64,000 nt of DNA, taken from Bacteroidales bacterium (lineage in GTDB: Bacteria; Bacteroidota; Bacteroidia; Bacteroidales; UBA932). Location of the stretch: assembly GCA_017631435.1 (NCBI GenBank), contig JAGBTG010000034.1:1-64000 (forward strand), read 5' to 3'. Shown here piece by piece: positions 29,050-38,089 of the stretch; within the stretch, counting starts at the first letter, position 1, and every line of letters begins with the position of its first letter. The notes below the pieces were generated by a model, which was not told where the DNA came from, did not search any database, and was given only the letters and a program-made list of their open reading frames with translations. Position numbers and translations under genes: made by a program.

Positions 29050-29358
29050 TTATAAAACAGCATAATTTTTAAGGAACATATACCTATCAGTCAATTGTCC
29101 GTGCTTCAATATCGTCGCCCTAGCAATAATAGGATCTTCAGTTTGACCGGTCAGAATCAAATACTTCTGGAACCCCGCATCAGTAAATATCTCAGCAAAT
29201 GTAATCACCATCGTCAAAGTTGCTACCACTCCAAAAGCCTCTGGAGTAAGCAGTCGTGCCAAGACAATACTCGTTATAGGAGTAATCAATTTAGCTACAA
29301 CCTCGGTGATAGATGACCACTTGGTCGCTTTTACTATTTTATTATTAAGTTCTGACAT
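29050..29358 (-). pseudogene. Chimeric scar: flippase N-terminus fused to dehydrogenase C-terminus
   Basis: 102 codons. Residues 1 to about 67 (ITSIVLARLLTPEAFGVVATL) are the first helices of a Wzx-type oligosaccharide flippase. From about residue 68 the frame is the C-terminal tail of the saccharopine-dehydrogenase-like protein: TEDPIIARATILKHGQLTDR matches the end of the gene at 36872-38089, also at the DNA level (about 29050-29155 against 36872-36980). A deletion fused a flippase gene in frame to the end of its neighbour, removing most of both. The flippase part is of a different subtype from that at 38086-39369. No function is expected. Confidence 0.85.
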
Positions 29359-29364
29359 AATAGA

Positions 29365-31365
29365 TTACAAGGTTATTTGAAGATCTATCAAAGAATATTC
29401 ATCATTCTTTGAAATATCAGTTGATGTCAATGAATAATATAACTTTTGTAAAGATGGATTATATCTCACATGGAACAGGATACCATCCTTATTGTATATT
29501 ACGGTATATGAACCATTGTTGATTTTTATGGCTTCACCCTGGGAACGGCATGATAGCATTCTTTTTTGGTAATCTAACGATATCGGAATATCTGCTATAT
29601 TGCCATTTTTACAGTATGTAACTTTAAAAGTTATGGATTTATCGTTCAACAAATATATATTTCCCGATAAAGACTTGTTCTTCGATAAATTAGGTGAACT
29701 GTATTTAAATGTACCTAATGACTCCGTTGATAGATTAACTATACTATTACCATTGCTTCCAGAAGCAATATATGGTAATTCTACAAACAACTGGTTTATA
29801 TCGGGGATAATATCTACACCAGTATAATTTGTCACATAATAGTTTGCATTTATATTATGCTTATAATCATCTACTTTATTATTCTTAATTGTTATTTCAT
29901 CTGCAATGAAATATGATATTTTGGGAATAGCATTAATAAAGTTATTGTTAACAATTTCAATATTTCCTTTAATTGAAGTATTAGGTTTCTTATCTACTTG
30001 ATTAAAAAGATAGAATGACGCTGGCTTTTGAAGAAGAAAAGTATTATTAGATATATTGACACTACTAAATGGATCTTCAGTTGACATCATACATAAGCCA
30101 TAACCTGTTATTGACTCTGCCTGAAAAAGATTATCACTTATATTGAAAGAACCATAACCCACAGATGAGGTTCTTCCCGCCAAATCAGCATTATTATATA
30201 TGATCTTATTATTTATCCAATTATAAGTATCAACATAATCAAAATTGTTGAAAATATTGGAGTACAAGGACTCCCTATCTGCCCCATTATTTAGAAAATA
30301 TGAACCGTCAACAATATAGGTATTACCTTCATAATGGCGCACAGTCTCATATCCTTCACCAGCAATAACATTTATCTTACTTTTACCTATCTCACATTGA
30401 GGCTTATTGCTGCCATTCATACTAAATGACATCATATTCTCAATAATATTTCCTGTGAAATATACTTCTGCACATGACAAATAAGCATCATAACATGTTG
30501 CGTTAGGCAACCTAGCTCCTTTTGTATAATTAATTATATCTTTCAATAAATTATTTTTATAATAACATCTATAAGACTCTACTAATGCCGAGCAATAATA
30601 ATAATCCAAAGTAACTGGTTTACCATAGAATTTATTATTACAAATAAAGACATCTGCGGACTTCTTGATATTATTCTCTACGAATGCATATGCATCCATT
30701 TCATCCGGATATCGTTTCCTTGAATGTGAATAGCACAAATATATCGGAGTAATTGGAAAAGACTCAAATATATTGTTGTAAAATTCACAACTCTCCCATA
30801 TCACACCATTAAGAAACAATACCCTACCCCCATTATATATATGAGAATCCTTAACCTGTATTTGGTTGATACCGAACTTTGTGTTGTCTGAATTTAAATC
30901 CTTAAAACTCAATTGAAGCAGATATTGGCCATAATATTTTGAGTTTAAGAAGTGGAACTTATCAATTAAAATATCCCCATACTTATTCCATGTTCCACAT
31001 AAAGCCTTTCCTTCGTCAATATCATTGCGTCTAAAAACTACGCCCTCCGCAACAAAGCCTCCACCATCAATAAAGTCAAAACAGTTTCCTGACACAATAC
31101 GCATTTCACCTCCTATAATATGAAAGTTGAAATCCAAAACTATTGGCTCAGGAAACTTTATGAAAAATGTACCATTCAGCTTTATATTCTGTTTTTTAGA
31201 AATTGCATTCTGAAATAAAGTATAATTCATTTCAGCAGCAGCTTCATCATTCTTGATCATACCTATGCGTGTAGCTTTTTTGTACTTGACACTTGCATCG
31301 CAATAGTATGAACACAAAGCGAACATTAATATTATTAGTAACAAATATTTAAAGCACGCTCGCAT
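29365..31365 (-). CDS. Exported right-handed beta-helix protein
   Basis: 666 residues. Signal peptide at the start (CFKYLLLIILMFALC, then a small-residue site near CDAS). The body repeats short strands with many N, G and I residues (NISNNTFLLQ, IEIVNNNFINA, EITIKNNKVD), the look of a parallel beta-helix. The C-terminal ~130 residues form a beta-rich region. Such proteins are often polysaccharide-binding or -cleaving (lyase or hydrolase) and periplasmic or surface placed. It may trim or bind the capsule made by this operon. No catalytic triad could be assigned. Confidence 0.75.
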   Translation of the reverse strand: MRACFKYLLLIILMFALCSYYCDASVKYKKATRIGMIKNDEAAAEMNYTLFQNAISKKQNIKLNGTFFIKFPEPIVLDFNFHIIGGEMRIVSGNCFDFIDGGGFVAEGVVFRRNDIDEGKALCGTWNKYGDILIDKFHFLNSKYYGQYLLQLSFKDLNSDNTKFGINQIQVKDSHIYNGGRVLFLNGVIWESCEFYNNIFESFPITPIYLCYSHSRKRYPDEMDAYAFVENNIKKSADVFICNNKFYGKPVTLDYYYCSALVESYRCYYKNNLLKDIINYTKGARLPNATCYDAYLSCAEVYFTGNIIENMMSFSMNGSNKPQCEIGKSKINVIAGEGYETVRHYEGNTYIVDGSYFLNNGADRESLYSNIFNNFDYVDTYNWINNKIIYNNADLAGRTSSVGYGSFNISDNLFQAESITGYGLCMMSTEDPFSSVNISNNTFLLQKPASFYLFNQVDKKPNTSIKGNIEIVNNNFINAIPKISYFIADEITIKNNKVDDYKHNINANYYVTNYTGVDIIPDINQLFVELPYIASGSNGNSIVNLSTESLGTFKYSSPNLSKNKSLSGNIYLLNDKSITFKVTYCKNGNIADIPISLDYQKRMLSCRSQGEAIKINNGSYTVIYNKDGILFHVRYNPSLQKLYYSLTSTDISKNDEYSLIDLQITL

Positions 31366-31394
31366 TTAAATCTTATTGTATGATATTTGGTACC

Positions 31395-32555
31395 TTACTC
31401 TTTCCTCCAAACCATCTTATTCACCACACCAGTATAGCTTTGAATAAGCTTTACAACCTTCGTACTTACATTCTCATCAACATAGTTAGGCACTGGAATG
31501 CCATTATCCTCATTCTTAACCATTTCAACTGCAACATCAACTGCCTGAAGAAGATCATGCTCATTGATACCTGCAAGGATGAAGCATCCTTTATCTAGTG
31601 CTTCTGGTCTTTCTGTTGATGTTCTTATACATACTGCTGGGAATGAATGGCCAACACTTGTAAAGAATGAGCTCTCCTCTGGAAGTGTACCGGAATCTGA
31701 TACCACAGCAAATGCATTCATCTGAAGGCAGTTGTAATCATGGAAGCCAAGAGGCTCTTGTCTAATTACTCTCTTGTCCAAAACAAATCCGCTCGCATCA
31801 AGTCTGTTTCTGCTTCTTGGATGGCAAGAGTATAGGATTGGCATATCATATTTCTCTGCCATCTTATTTATTGCCGTGAATAGAGAGATGAAGTTCTTCT
31901 CTGTATCAATATTTTCCTCTCTGTGTGCACTTAGAAGAATATATTTTCCCTTTTCCAAGCCTAGTCTTTGGTGTACATCACTGTTCTGAATCTCCTCTAG
32001 ATTATTATGAAGGACTTCTGCCATCGGAGAGCCTGAAACATATGTTCTCTGTGGAGCTACGCTACTTGCATTAAGATATCTTCTTGCATGCTCAGAGTAA
32101 CATATATTTACATCTGAAATGATGTCTACAATTCTACGGTTTGTTTCCTCTGGTAGGCATTCATCAAAACATCTGTTACCTGCTTCCATATGGAAGATAG
32201 GAATGTGAAGTCTCTTTGCTCCAATAACACTTAGACATGAGTTAGTATCACCAAGAACTAGTACAGCATCCGGCTTAATCTCTACCATAAGTTTGTAGCT
32301 CTTATCAATGATATTACCCATTGTTGCTCCCAAATCATCTCCTACAGCATTTAGATATACTTCAGGATCTGCTAGTTTAAGGTCCTTGAAGAATACACCG
32401 TTAAGGTTATAATCATAGTTCTGGCCAGTATGTGCCAATATTGTATCAAAGTATTTTCTGCACTTATTGATTACGGCTGCAAGACGGATAATCTCTGGTC
32501 TTGTTCCTACAATGATAAGCAGTTTTAGTCTGCCGTCGTTTTTGAATGATGCCAT
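31395..32555 (-). CDS. fnlC: UDP-GlcNAc 2-epimerase family enzyme, FnlC/WbjD/CapG type
   Basis: 386 residues, non-hydrolysing 2-epimerase family: VGTRPEIIRLAAVI, HTGQNYDYNLNGVFF, HMEAGNRCFDECLPEETNRRI, SAHREENID, SDSGTLPEESSFF. The NYD and CLPEE forms with fnlA/fnlB-like neighbours point to the last step of UDP-N-acetyl-L-fucosamine synthesis. Transcribed after fnlA and fnlB with an 8-base gap. Confidence 0.9.
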   Translation of the reverse strand: MASFKNDGRLKLLIIVGTRPEIIRLAAVINKCRKYFDTILAHTGQNYDYNLNGVFFKDLKLADPEVYLNAVGDDLGATMGNIIDKSYKLMVEIKPDAVLVLGDTNSCLSVIGAKRLHIPIFHMEAGNRCFDECLPEETNRRIVDIISDVNICYSEHARRYLNASSVAPQRTYVSGSPMAEVLHNNLEEIQNSDVHQRLGLEKGKYILLSAHREENIDTEKNFISLFTAINKMAEKYDMPILYSCHPRSRNRLDASGFVLDKRVIRQEPLGFHDYNCLQMNAFAVVSDSGTLPEESSFFTSVGHSFPAVCIRTSTERPEALDKGCFILAGINEHDLLQAVDVAVEMVKNEDNGIPVPNYVDENVSTKVVKLIQSYTGVVNKMVWRKE

Positions 32556-32563
32556 GTTATTGC

Positions 32564-33715
32564 TTATTTAACTGGTTCAAAGAATGTGTCCGGGTGATTA
32601 GGGTCAAAAGACTCATTTGCCCACATCACTGTTACAAGATTTTCTGTTTGTGATAGGTTGATGATGTTGTGGGTATAGCCTGGAAGCATATGTACTGCCT
32701 CTATCTTGTCTCCACTAACTTCAAACTCTATCACTTCGTTAGTGTCTATCTTTCTCTGCTGGATCAAACCTTTACCTGCAACTACTATAAAAAATTCCCA
32801 TTTGGTATGGTGCCAGTGCTGGCCTTTGGTTATACCAGGTTTTGATATATTGATAGATACCTGTCCGTTGTTTAGAGTCTTCAATAGTTCGGTAAAAGAT
32901 CCTCTATCATCTACATTCATTTTTAAAGGGAAAGATACCTTCTCTTTTGGTAGATATGAGAGATAGGTTGAGTATAGTTTCTTTGCAAAAGAATTGCAAG
33001 GAATCTCAGGTATTACCAAAGTTTGAGGTTGTTGCTTGAATTCATTTAGAAGTTCTACAATTTCTCCCAGTTTGACTTTATGCACTATTGGTACTACACA
33101 AAAGTTCTCTTTTCTGTGTTCTTCGCCTTTTAATGCCCCTATTAGCTCTTCCACCACATCATCTATATAGCAAAGATTCAATATTACATTAGGGTCGTTT
33201 ACCTGTATAGGAAGATCGTTTGCTATATTGTTACAAAATGTTGCAACTGCAGAGTTGTAGTTTGGCCTGCACCATTTACCGAAAAGGTTGGGGAAACGGT
33301 ATACCAATACTTTAGCACCTGTCTCTGCTGAGTAATTGAACATAAGCTGCTCTCCGGCTCTCTTGCTCTCTCCGTATGGATTATCAAGCTCAGCCTGGAT
33401 GCTGGAGCTGTTCATTACTGGACAAGTGTTGTTGTATTTCTTAAGAGTATCTAGTAAAGTGGATGCAAAACCGAAATTGCCCTGCATAAACTCCTCCTGA
33501 TTTTGTGGGCGGTTTACACCCGCTAAGTTGAATACAAAGTCTGCATCCTTGCAATATTGCTCTAATTCTTCCGCTGTAGAATTCACATCGTATTCATATA
33601 CAGCAGATATGGTAAGAGGGGAGTAGTTTTTAGCTTTCCCCTCTTTTATGTTGTTGAGTTGAGCACAAAGGTTCTTTCCCACAAACCCTTTTGCTCCGGT
33701 AACAAGAATCTTCAT
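32564..33715 (-). CDS. fnlB: Bifunctional reductase with cupin domain, FnlB/WbjC/CapF type
   Basis: 383 residues. N-terminal short-chain dehydrogenase part (LVTGAKGFVGKNL; NSSSIQAELDNPYGESKRAGE with Y/K) and a C-terminal cupin (about 280-375) with the histidine pattern KGQHWHHTKWEFFIVV. This two-domain layout is specific for CapF/WbjC, the second enzyme of UDP-L-FucNAc synthesis, which acts on the product of FnlA. Overlaps fnlA by one base. Confidence 0.93.
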   Translation of the reverse strand: MKILVTGAKGFVGKNLCAQLNNIKEGKAKNYSPLTISAVYEYDVNSTAEELEQYCKDADFVFNLAGVNRPQNQEEFMQGNFGFASTLLDTLKKYNNTCPVMNSSSIQAELDNPYGESKRAGEQLMFNYSAETGAKVLVYRFPNLFGKWCRPNYNSAVATFCNNIANDLPIQVNDPNVILNLCYIDDVVEELIGALKGEEHRKENFCVVPIVHKVKLGEIVELLNEFKQQPQTLVIPEIPCNSFAKKLYSTYLSYLPKEKVSFPLKMNVDDRGSFTELLKTLNNGQVSINISKPGITKGQHWHHTKWEFFIVVAGKGLIQQRKIDTNEVIEFEVSGDKIEAVHMLPGYTHNIINLSQTENLVTVMWANESFDPNHPDTFFEPVK

Positions 33716-34764
33716 TATTTTGCCACGTTTGCAATTCCTTTAAGCTCATTCTGGATATACTCCAAAGCTGCTATTTTTGCTTTGGTCTCTTCTACATTTA
33801 GCAGGCGAGTGTTGTTTGAATTGAACTCTGTAAGGACATTCCTTTCAGCCTCACCTTCTCTGAAATACTTGTCATAGTTAAGACCTCTGTTGTCTGCAGG
33901 TACACGGTAGAAATCGCCCATGTCTTCTGCCTTAGCACACTCTTCATTGGTTAGAAGAGTTTCATACATCTTCTCACCGTGGCGGATACCAATAATCTTA
34001 ATATTCTCTTTATTTCCTCCAAATAGCTCACATACTGCCTCTGCCTGGGTCTGCATTGTACATGCTGGAGCTTTTTGTACTAAAATATCTCCGTTATCTC
34101 CGTGCTCAAATGCAAATAGTACTAGGTCAACTGCCTCCTCCAAAGACATAATGAAACGAGTCATATTAGGATCTGTAAGGGTTACAGGATTGCCTTTTCT
34201 AATCTGCTCAATCCACAACGGAATTACTGAACCTCTGGAGCACATTACATTACCGTATCTGGTACAACAGATTTTAGTATCTCCAGAGTAGCGTGATTTT
34301 GCTACCGCTATCTTCTCCTCAATTGCCTTGGTGATACCCATTGCATTAATTGGATATGCCGCTTTATCTGTTGACAGACAAATAACTGATTTTACTTTAT
34401 AATCTATTGCAGCTGTAAGAATGTTGTCAGTTCCAATAACGTTTGTCTTTACAGCCTCCATTGGGAAGAACTCACAAGATGGTACTTGTTTTAGAGCGGC
34501 AGCATGAAAAATGTAATCAACACCTGGCATTGCGTTGCGGCAAGACTGAAGACTGCGAACGTCTCCAATATAGAATTTGATCTTATGAGCCACTTCAGGA
34601 TATTTTACCTGATATTCATGACGCATATCGTCCTGCTTTTTCTCGTCACGTGAGAAAATTCTAATCTCTTTAATATCTGTGTTTAGGAAACGGTTAAGAA
34701 CCGCATTGCCAAATGAACCGGTACCGCCGGTAATCATTAGAGTCTTGTCTTTGAAGATAGACAT
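33715..34764 (-). CDS. fnlA: UDP-GlcNAc 4,6-dehydratase/5-epimerase, FnlA/WbjB/CapE type
   Basis: 349 residues. GGTGSFGNAVLNRFL cofactor loop, HAAALKQVPSCEFFPMEAV and STDKAAYPINAMGITKAIEEK (the MxxxK active site typical of WbjB/FlaA1-like inverting dehydratases). First of the three-gene UDP-L-FucNAc cassette. Soluble, unlike the membrane-bound CapD-like enzyme at 44556-46538. Confidence 0.92.
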   Translation of the reverse strand: MSIFKDKTLMITGGTGSFGNAVLNRFLNTDIKEIRIFSRDEKKQDDMRHEYQVKYPEVAHKIKFYIGDVRSLQSCRNAMPGVDYIFHAAALKQVPSCEFFPMEAVKTNVIGTDNILTAAIDYKVKSVICLSTDKAAYPINAMGITKAIEEKIAVAKSRYSGDTKICCTRYGNVMCSRGSVIPLWIEQIRKGNPVTLTDPNMTRFIMSLEEAVDLVLFAFEHGDNGDILVQKAPACTMQTQAEAVCELFGGNKENIKIIGIRHGEKMYETLLTNEECAKAEDMGDFYRVPADNRGLNYDKYFREGEAERNVLTEFNSNNTRLLNVEETKAKIAALEYIQNELKGIANVAK

Positions 34765-34795
34765 AGTAATATATTTTTTTTAGATTTAATCAATT

Positions 34796-35818
34796 TTATT
34801 CTGTAGTATACCCCTCTGGATTACTTCTCTGCCAATTCCAACTATCCCTAACCATTTCCTCAATGCCATATTCGGCTTCCCAACCAAGTTCGGCTTTTGC
34901 CTTTGCAGGGTTGCAGTAACATGTGGCTATATCGCCTGCTCTACGAGGTTTGATGCTGTACGGAACTAGTATGCCATTTACGCGGGTAAAGGCATCTATC
35001 ATTTGCAGTACACTGTAGCCGTTGCCGGTTCCCATGTTGTAGATGGATAAGCCACAATTGCGGCTGAGTGCTTTAAGGGCTGCTACATGGCCTCGGGCGA
35101 GATCTACTACGTGAATGTAGTCGCGTACGCCTGTACCGTCGGGAGTAGGGTAATCATTGCCAAAAACACCCAGTTCCGGGCGCTTGCCCACTGCTACTTG
35201 GGTGATATATGGCATCAGGTTATTGGGAATGCCGTTGGGGTTTTCTCCTATAAGACCGCTTGGATGGGCTCCAATTGGATTGAAGTATCTTAGGAGAACT
35301 ACATTCCAAGCTGTATCTGCTTTTTGTACATCCATAAGAACCTCCTCAAGCATGCTCTTGGTTTGGCCGTATGGGTTGGTGCATTTTCCTTTTGGACACT
35401 CCTCAGTAATTGGAATTATTTCTGGATTGCCATATACTGTTGCTGATGAAGAGAAGATGATGTTCTTGCAGTTATGGTTCATGAGTTGCTCTATTAGAGT
35501 AAAGGTACTTACCATGTTGTTCTGGTAGTACTCGAGAGGCATCTCTACAGATTCTCCAACAGCTTTAAGTCCTGCAAAATGAATGCATGCATCAATCTGG
35601 TGTTTGTCCAGTACATCACACAATGCTTTTGAATCCCTTACATCTATCTCATAGAATGGGATTTTTGCACCGGTAATTTGCTCTACTCTGTGTAGTGACT
35701 CCTTGTTTGAGTTTACAAGGTTGTCTACTACAACTGCGTTATAGCCGGAGTTGTAGAGTTCTACAAGAGTATGGGAGCCTATGTAGCCGGCACCACCTGT
35801 AACCAGAATTGTCTTCAT
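34796..35818 (-). CDS. galE: UDP-glucose 4-epimerase
   Basis: Start MKTILVTGGAGYIGSHT at 35818, about 340 residues. GGAGYIG cofactor loop, FSSSATVYG and NPYGQTKSMLEE (YxxxK), GTGVRDYIHVVDLARGH. Converts UDP-glucose to UDP-galactose (or the GlcNAc pair). It is preceded by a perfect short inverted repeat (AGTAGTCCG/CGGACTACT, about 35832-35853) in its leader and by a 34-codon remnant of the PHP phosphatase gene, both also found beside the broken galE copy at 39395-39763. Confidence 0.95.
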   Translation of the reverse strand: MKTILVTGGAGYIGSHTLVELYNSGYNAVVVDNLVNSNKESLHRVEQITGAKIPFYEIDVRDSKALCDVLDKHQIDACIHFAGLKAVGESVEMPLEYYQNNMVSTFTLIEQLMNHNCKNIIFSSSATVYGNPEIIPITEECPKGKCTNPYGQTKSMLEEVLMDVQKADTAWNVVLLRYFNPIGAHPSGLIGENPNGIPNNLMPYITQVAVGKRPELGVFGNDYPTPDGTGVRDYIHVVDLARGHVAALKALSRNCGLSIYNMGTGNGYSVLQMIDAFTRVNGILVPYSIKPRRAGDIATCYCNPAKAKAELGWEAEYGIEEMVRDSWNWQRSNPEGYTTE

Positions 35819-35857
35819 CTTGTGCAAATGTTAGTAGTCCGCGGCGGACTACTTGAG

Positions 35858-35959
35858 TTATTTGTTATTATTTATTATTACTTTTTCAAGCAACTTTATT
35901 GTATTCTTTTTCAGTTCTGCGCGGGTGAACTGTGCTCCTATAGATTTAAGTTTGTGGCA
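35858..35959 (-). pseudogene. Remnant of the PHP phosphatase gene 3' end
   Basis: 34 codons to a TAA reading CHKLKSIGAQFTRAELKK and on, nearly identical to the C-terminus of the intact PHP gene at 39801-40526 (CHKFKSTGAQFTRAELKK). Homology stops abruptly at about 35960, where the ATP-grasp gene begins; that gene's last codons (LPQT) are read out of this remnant in another frame. It marks the downstream edge of an inserted cassette. Confidence 0.9.
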
Positions 35960-36854
35960 ATATAAACAAGTCTCCAAGTTTCTGATTAAATGAAACAGGG
36001 TAGTAAGAAGTCATACCTCCTCCTGGATAAAAAGTAAGTTCTGCCATGTATAACCTGTCCTCTGTGTCAAAGAAATCGACTCGTATAAAAGGGAACCCAT
36101 AGGATAATTTCTGTGCGAGCTCTTTCATTTCTTCCCAATGTTTGGGTTTTGGGGCATCGCCAACTTTATGCTTTCCGTATTGAACATCCAATTTATTCCA
36201 ATCTAAGTCATAGAATGTTATTGGATAATCTTCATCCATAAAATGATCCAGTGCAACATATACGCACTCAATCTTCCCATTGAAACAGAAAAATTTATAG
36301 TCATATAATTGATCATTAAATTGACTCATATATTGCTCTGCTAACACTCGTGGTTTTGCCCGATAATAAGCACGGCAGAAGGAATTTATCAAGGTATTAT
36401 ATGGATTGAACCAATTTGCTACCTCGGCTTTTAGTTCTTCTTTGTTTACTTCAGATTTATTACGAATGACTTCAATAAATTTTCCATCACTCTGCACGGT
36501 TGATTTGAGCACAAACTCTTCTGGTAGATTATCCCAATCAGCCAACAACTCCTTTATATTGGAATATACATTATACATGGGAATAGTATAGCCTTCTCCC
36601 AATTTCTCTTTTATGTAATCTTTAAAAAAAGCTTTATCTACAACCTTTTCAAGATAGCCATTATCGTAATATATCTTATACCACTGAAGTTTCTCTGTAA
36701 ACGTTTTTGCATTTTTAATATCAAAACGATAACCATGTCTTGACTCATATAAATCCATATTACCCTTTATAAGTTGACTAATTGGCCACTTGCTTTTAGT
36801 TCCACGTAATCTCTGAAGTAGAGGTGATAGAATTCTAGTTAAAATCTTCTTCAT
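35946..36854 (-). CDS. TupA-like ATP-grasp protein, copy 2
   Basis: 302 residues, same family as 28171-29037: NAKTFTEKLQWYKIYYDNGY, FVLKSTVQSDGKFIEV nucleotide loop, YDYKFFCFNGKIECVYVAL, and RVDFFDTEDRLYMAELTFYPGGGM. The very C-terminus crosses the cassette junction and uses a stop inside the PHP remnant. It follows the saccharopine-dehydrogenase-like gene, which may provide the compound it ligates. Substrate unknown. Confidence 0.85.
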   Translation of the reverse strand: MKKILTRILSPLLQRLRGTKSKWPISQLIKGNMDLYESRHGYRFDIKNAKTFTEKLQWYKIYYDNGYLEKVVDKAFFKDYIKEKLGEGYTIPMYNVYSNIKELLADWDNLPEEFVLKSTVQSDGKFIEVIRNKSEVNKEELKAEVANWFNPYNTLINSFCRAYYRAKPRVLAEQYMSQFNDQLYDYKFFCFNGKIECVYVALDHFMDEDYPITFYDLDWNKLDVQYGKHKVGDAPKPKHWEEMKELAQKLSYGFPFIRVDFFDTEDRLYMAELTFYPGGGMTSYYPVSFNQKLGDLFILPQT

Positions 36855-36871
36855 AATATTATTTGTAGAAA

Positions 36872-38089
36872 TTATAAACCAGCATACTCTTTAAGGTATA
36901 TATACCTATCTGTCAGTTGTCCGTCCTTCAATATCGTCGCCCTAGCAATAATAGGATCTTCAGTATGACCGCTTAATATCAAAGGGAAAACATGCTCAGA
37001 CAATGCCTCGCCAAAATAACGGCTCGTATCGAGCGCTAAAGCGTTAGGACATGTATCTACAGCCATTACTGTAATATTTTTAAGATTAGAAAATGCTGTT
37101 TTCTCCGATAAGGTTTCTGTGCAGAAATCATAGAATGGCTCATCGTGAGTAGATGCGCGCAATGTCGACATTATGCTTCCCTGTATGTCACATGTTATAT
37201 CACCTATGACTTTAATATTTAAATTCGGATCCTTCAACAACTCGTTATCCAAATAAACTGGATAACCTGGGGACCAGTAATGACATGAAATCAAGACATC
37301 CGCCACATATGCGTACTTTGCAAAAGAACTCTTATAATTCTGTCCATTAGCGATAAAATCCTTCAAGTCAAATGGGATAGAAGGATCGATATGTTCTACA
37401 AGATAATCAAGATCCAATACGACATATGTCAACTCGTTTACATTGGTTAACTTTAGAAACTCTGATGGTGTGACTTGACATGCACCTATATGCTTCATCA
37501 CATACTGTGCGCCCTGTGACACTCTTCCTGCACCTGTCAAAACAACCTTACATTTGCATAAATGCGCAATCTCTTTCACATTAGCAAGTAACTTTTCTAA
37601 AGTAAATCTCATGTCTGGTTTAGGAAGTTCAAACAACTTATATCTAAGTCCATATGCACGCAATGAGTTATATGTACCCACTACGCCTGCCCACCAACCA
37701 AATGCACAAAGTCGCTGATTATTGTCATCTACAAAATATTCGTAATCCGAAAAAGTAATACCTAATTCAACCATTTTGCGAATCAGAGGCTGATTATAAG
37801 GCTGTTCCTTCGCTATATGGCCAAAAAAAATATAGTGTTTGTTTGGAAGCAAAGTATTAATATCAGCTTCTTTTATACCTAATAGGACATCGCAATCATC
37901 AACATTATCTACAACTGATATTCCTAATGATGCATACTCATTATCTGAATATGCACGTATATCGCTTTTTTGAATATAAAACTTTGCATAAGGGAATTTT
38001 TTTTGCAAAGAAATAATCTGTTCTGGCACTAATGCTACCCTATTATCTACTGGGTGCTTAGTCTCTTTTAATATACCTACTTTTATCAT
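36872..38089 (-). CDS. Saccharopine/alanine-dehydrogenase-like oxidoreductase
   Basis: 405 residues. N-terminal KVGILKETKHPVDNRVALVPEQI is the AlaDh/PNT N-terminal motif shared with lysine-forming saccharopine dehydrogenase; GHIAKEQPYNQPLI and a Rossmann loop CKVVLTGAGRVSQGAQYVM (about residue 190) follow, then DITCDIQGSIMSTLRASTHDEPFYD. This is not a normal capsule enzyme class. Next to an ATP-grasp ligase it may make an opine-like amino acid by reductive amination. It overlaps the flippase gene by four bases. Confidence 0.8.
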   Translation of the reverse strand: MIKVGILKETKHPVDNRVALVPEQIISLQKKFPYAKFYIQKSDIRAYSDNEYASLGISVVDNVDDCDVLLGIKEADINTLLPNKHYIFFGHIAKEQPYNQPLIRKMVELGITFSDYEYFVDDNNQRLCAFGWWAGVVGTYNSLRAYGLRYKLFELPKPDMRFTLEKLLANVKEIAHLCKCKVVLTGAGRVSQGAQYVMKHIGACQVTPSEFLKLTNVNELTYVVLDLDYLVEHIDPSIPFDLKDFIANGQNYKSSFAKYAYVADVLISCHYWSPGYPVYLDNELLKDPNLNIKVIGDITCDIQGSIMSTLRASTHDEPFYDFCTETLSEKTAFSNLKNITVMAVDTCPNALALDTSRYFGEALSEHVFPLILSGHTEDPIIARATILKDGQLTDRYIYLKEYAGL

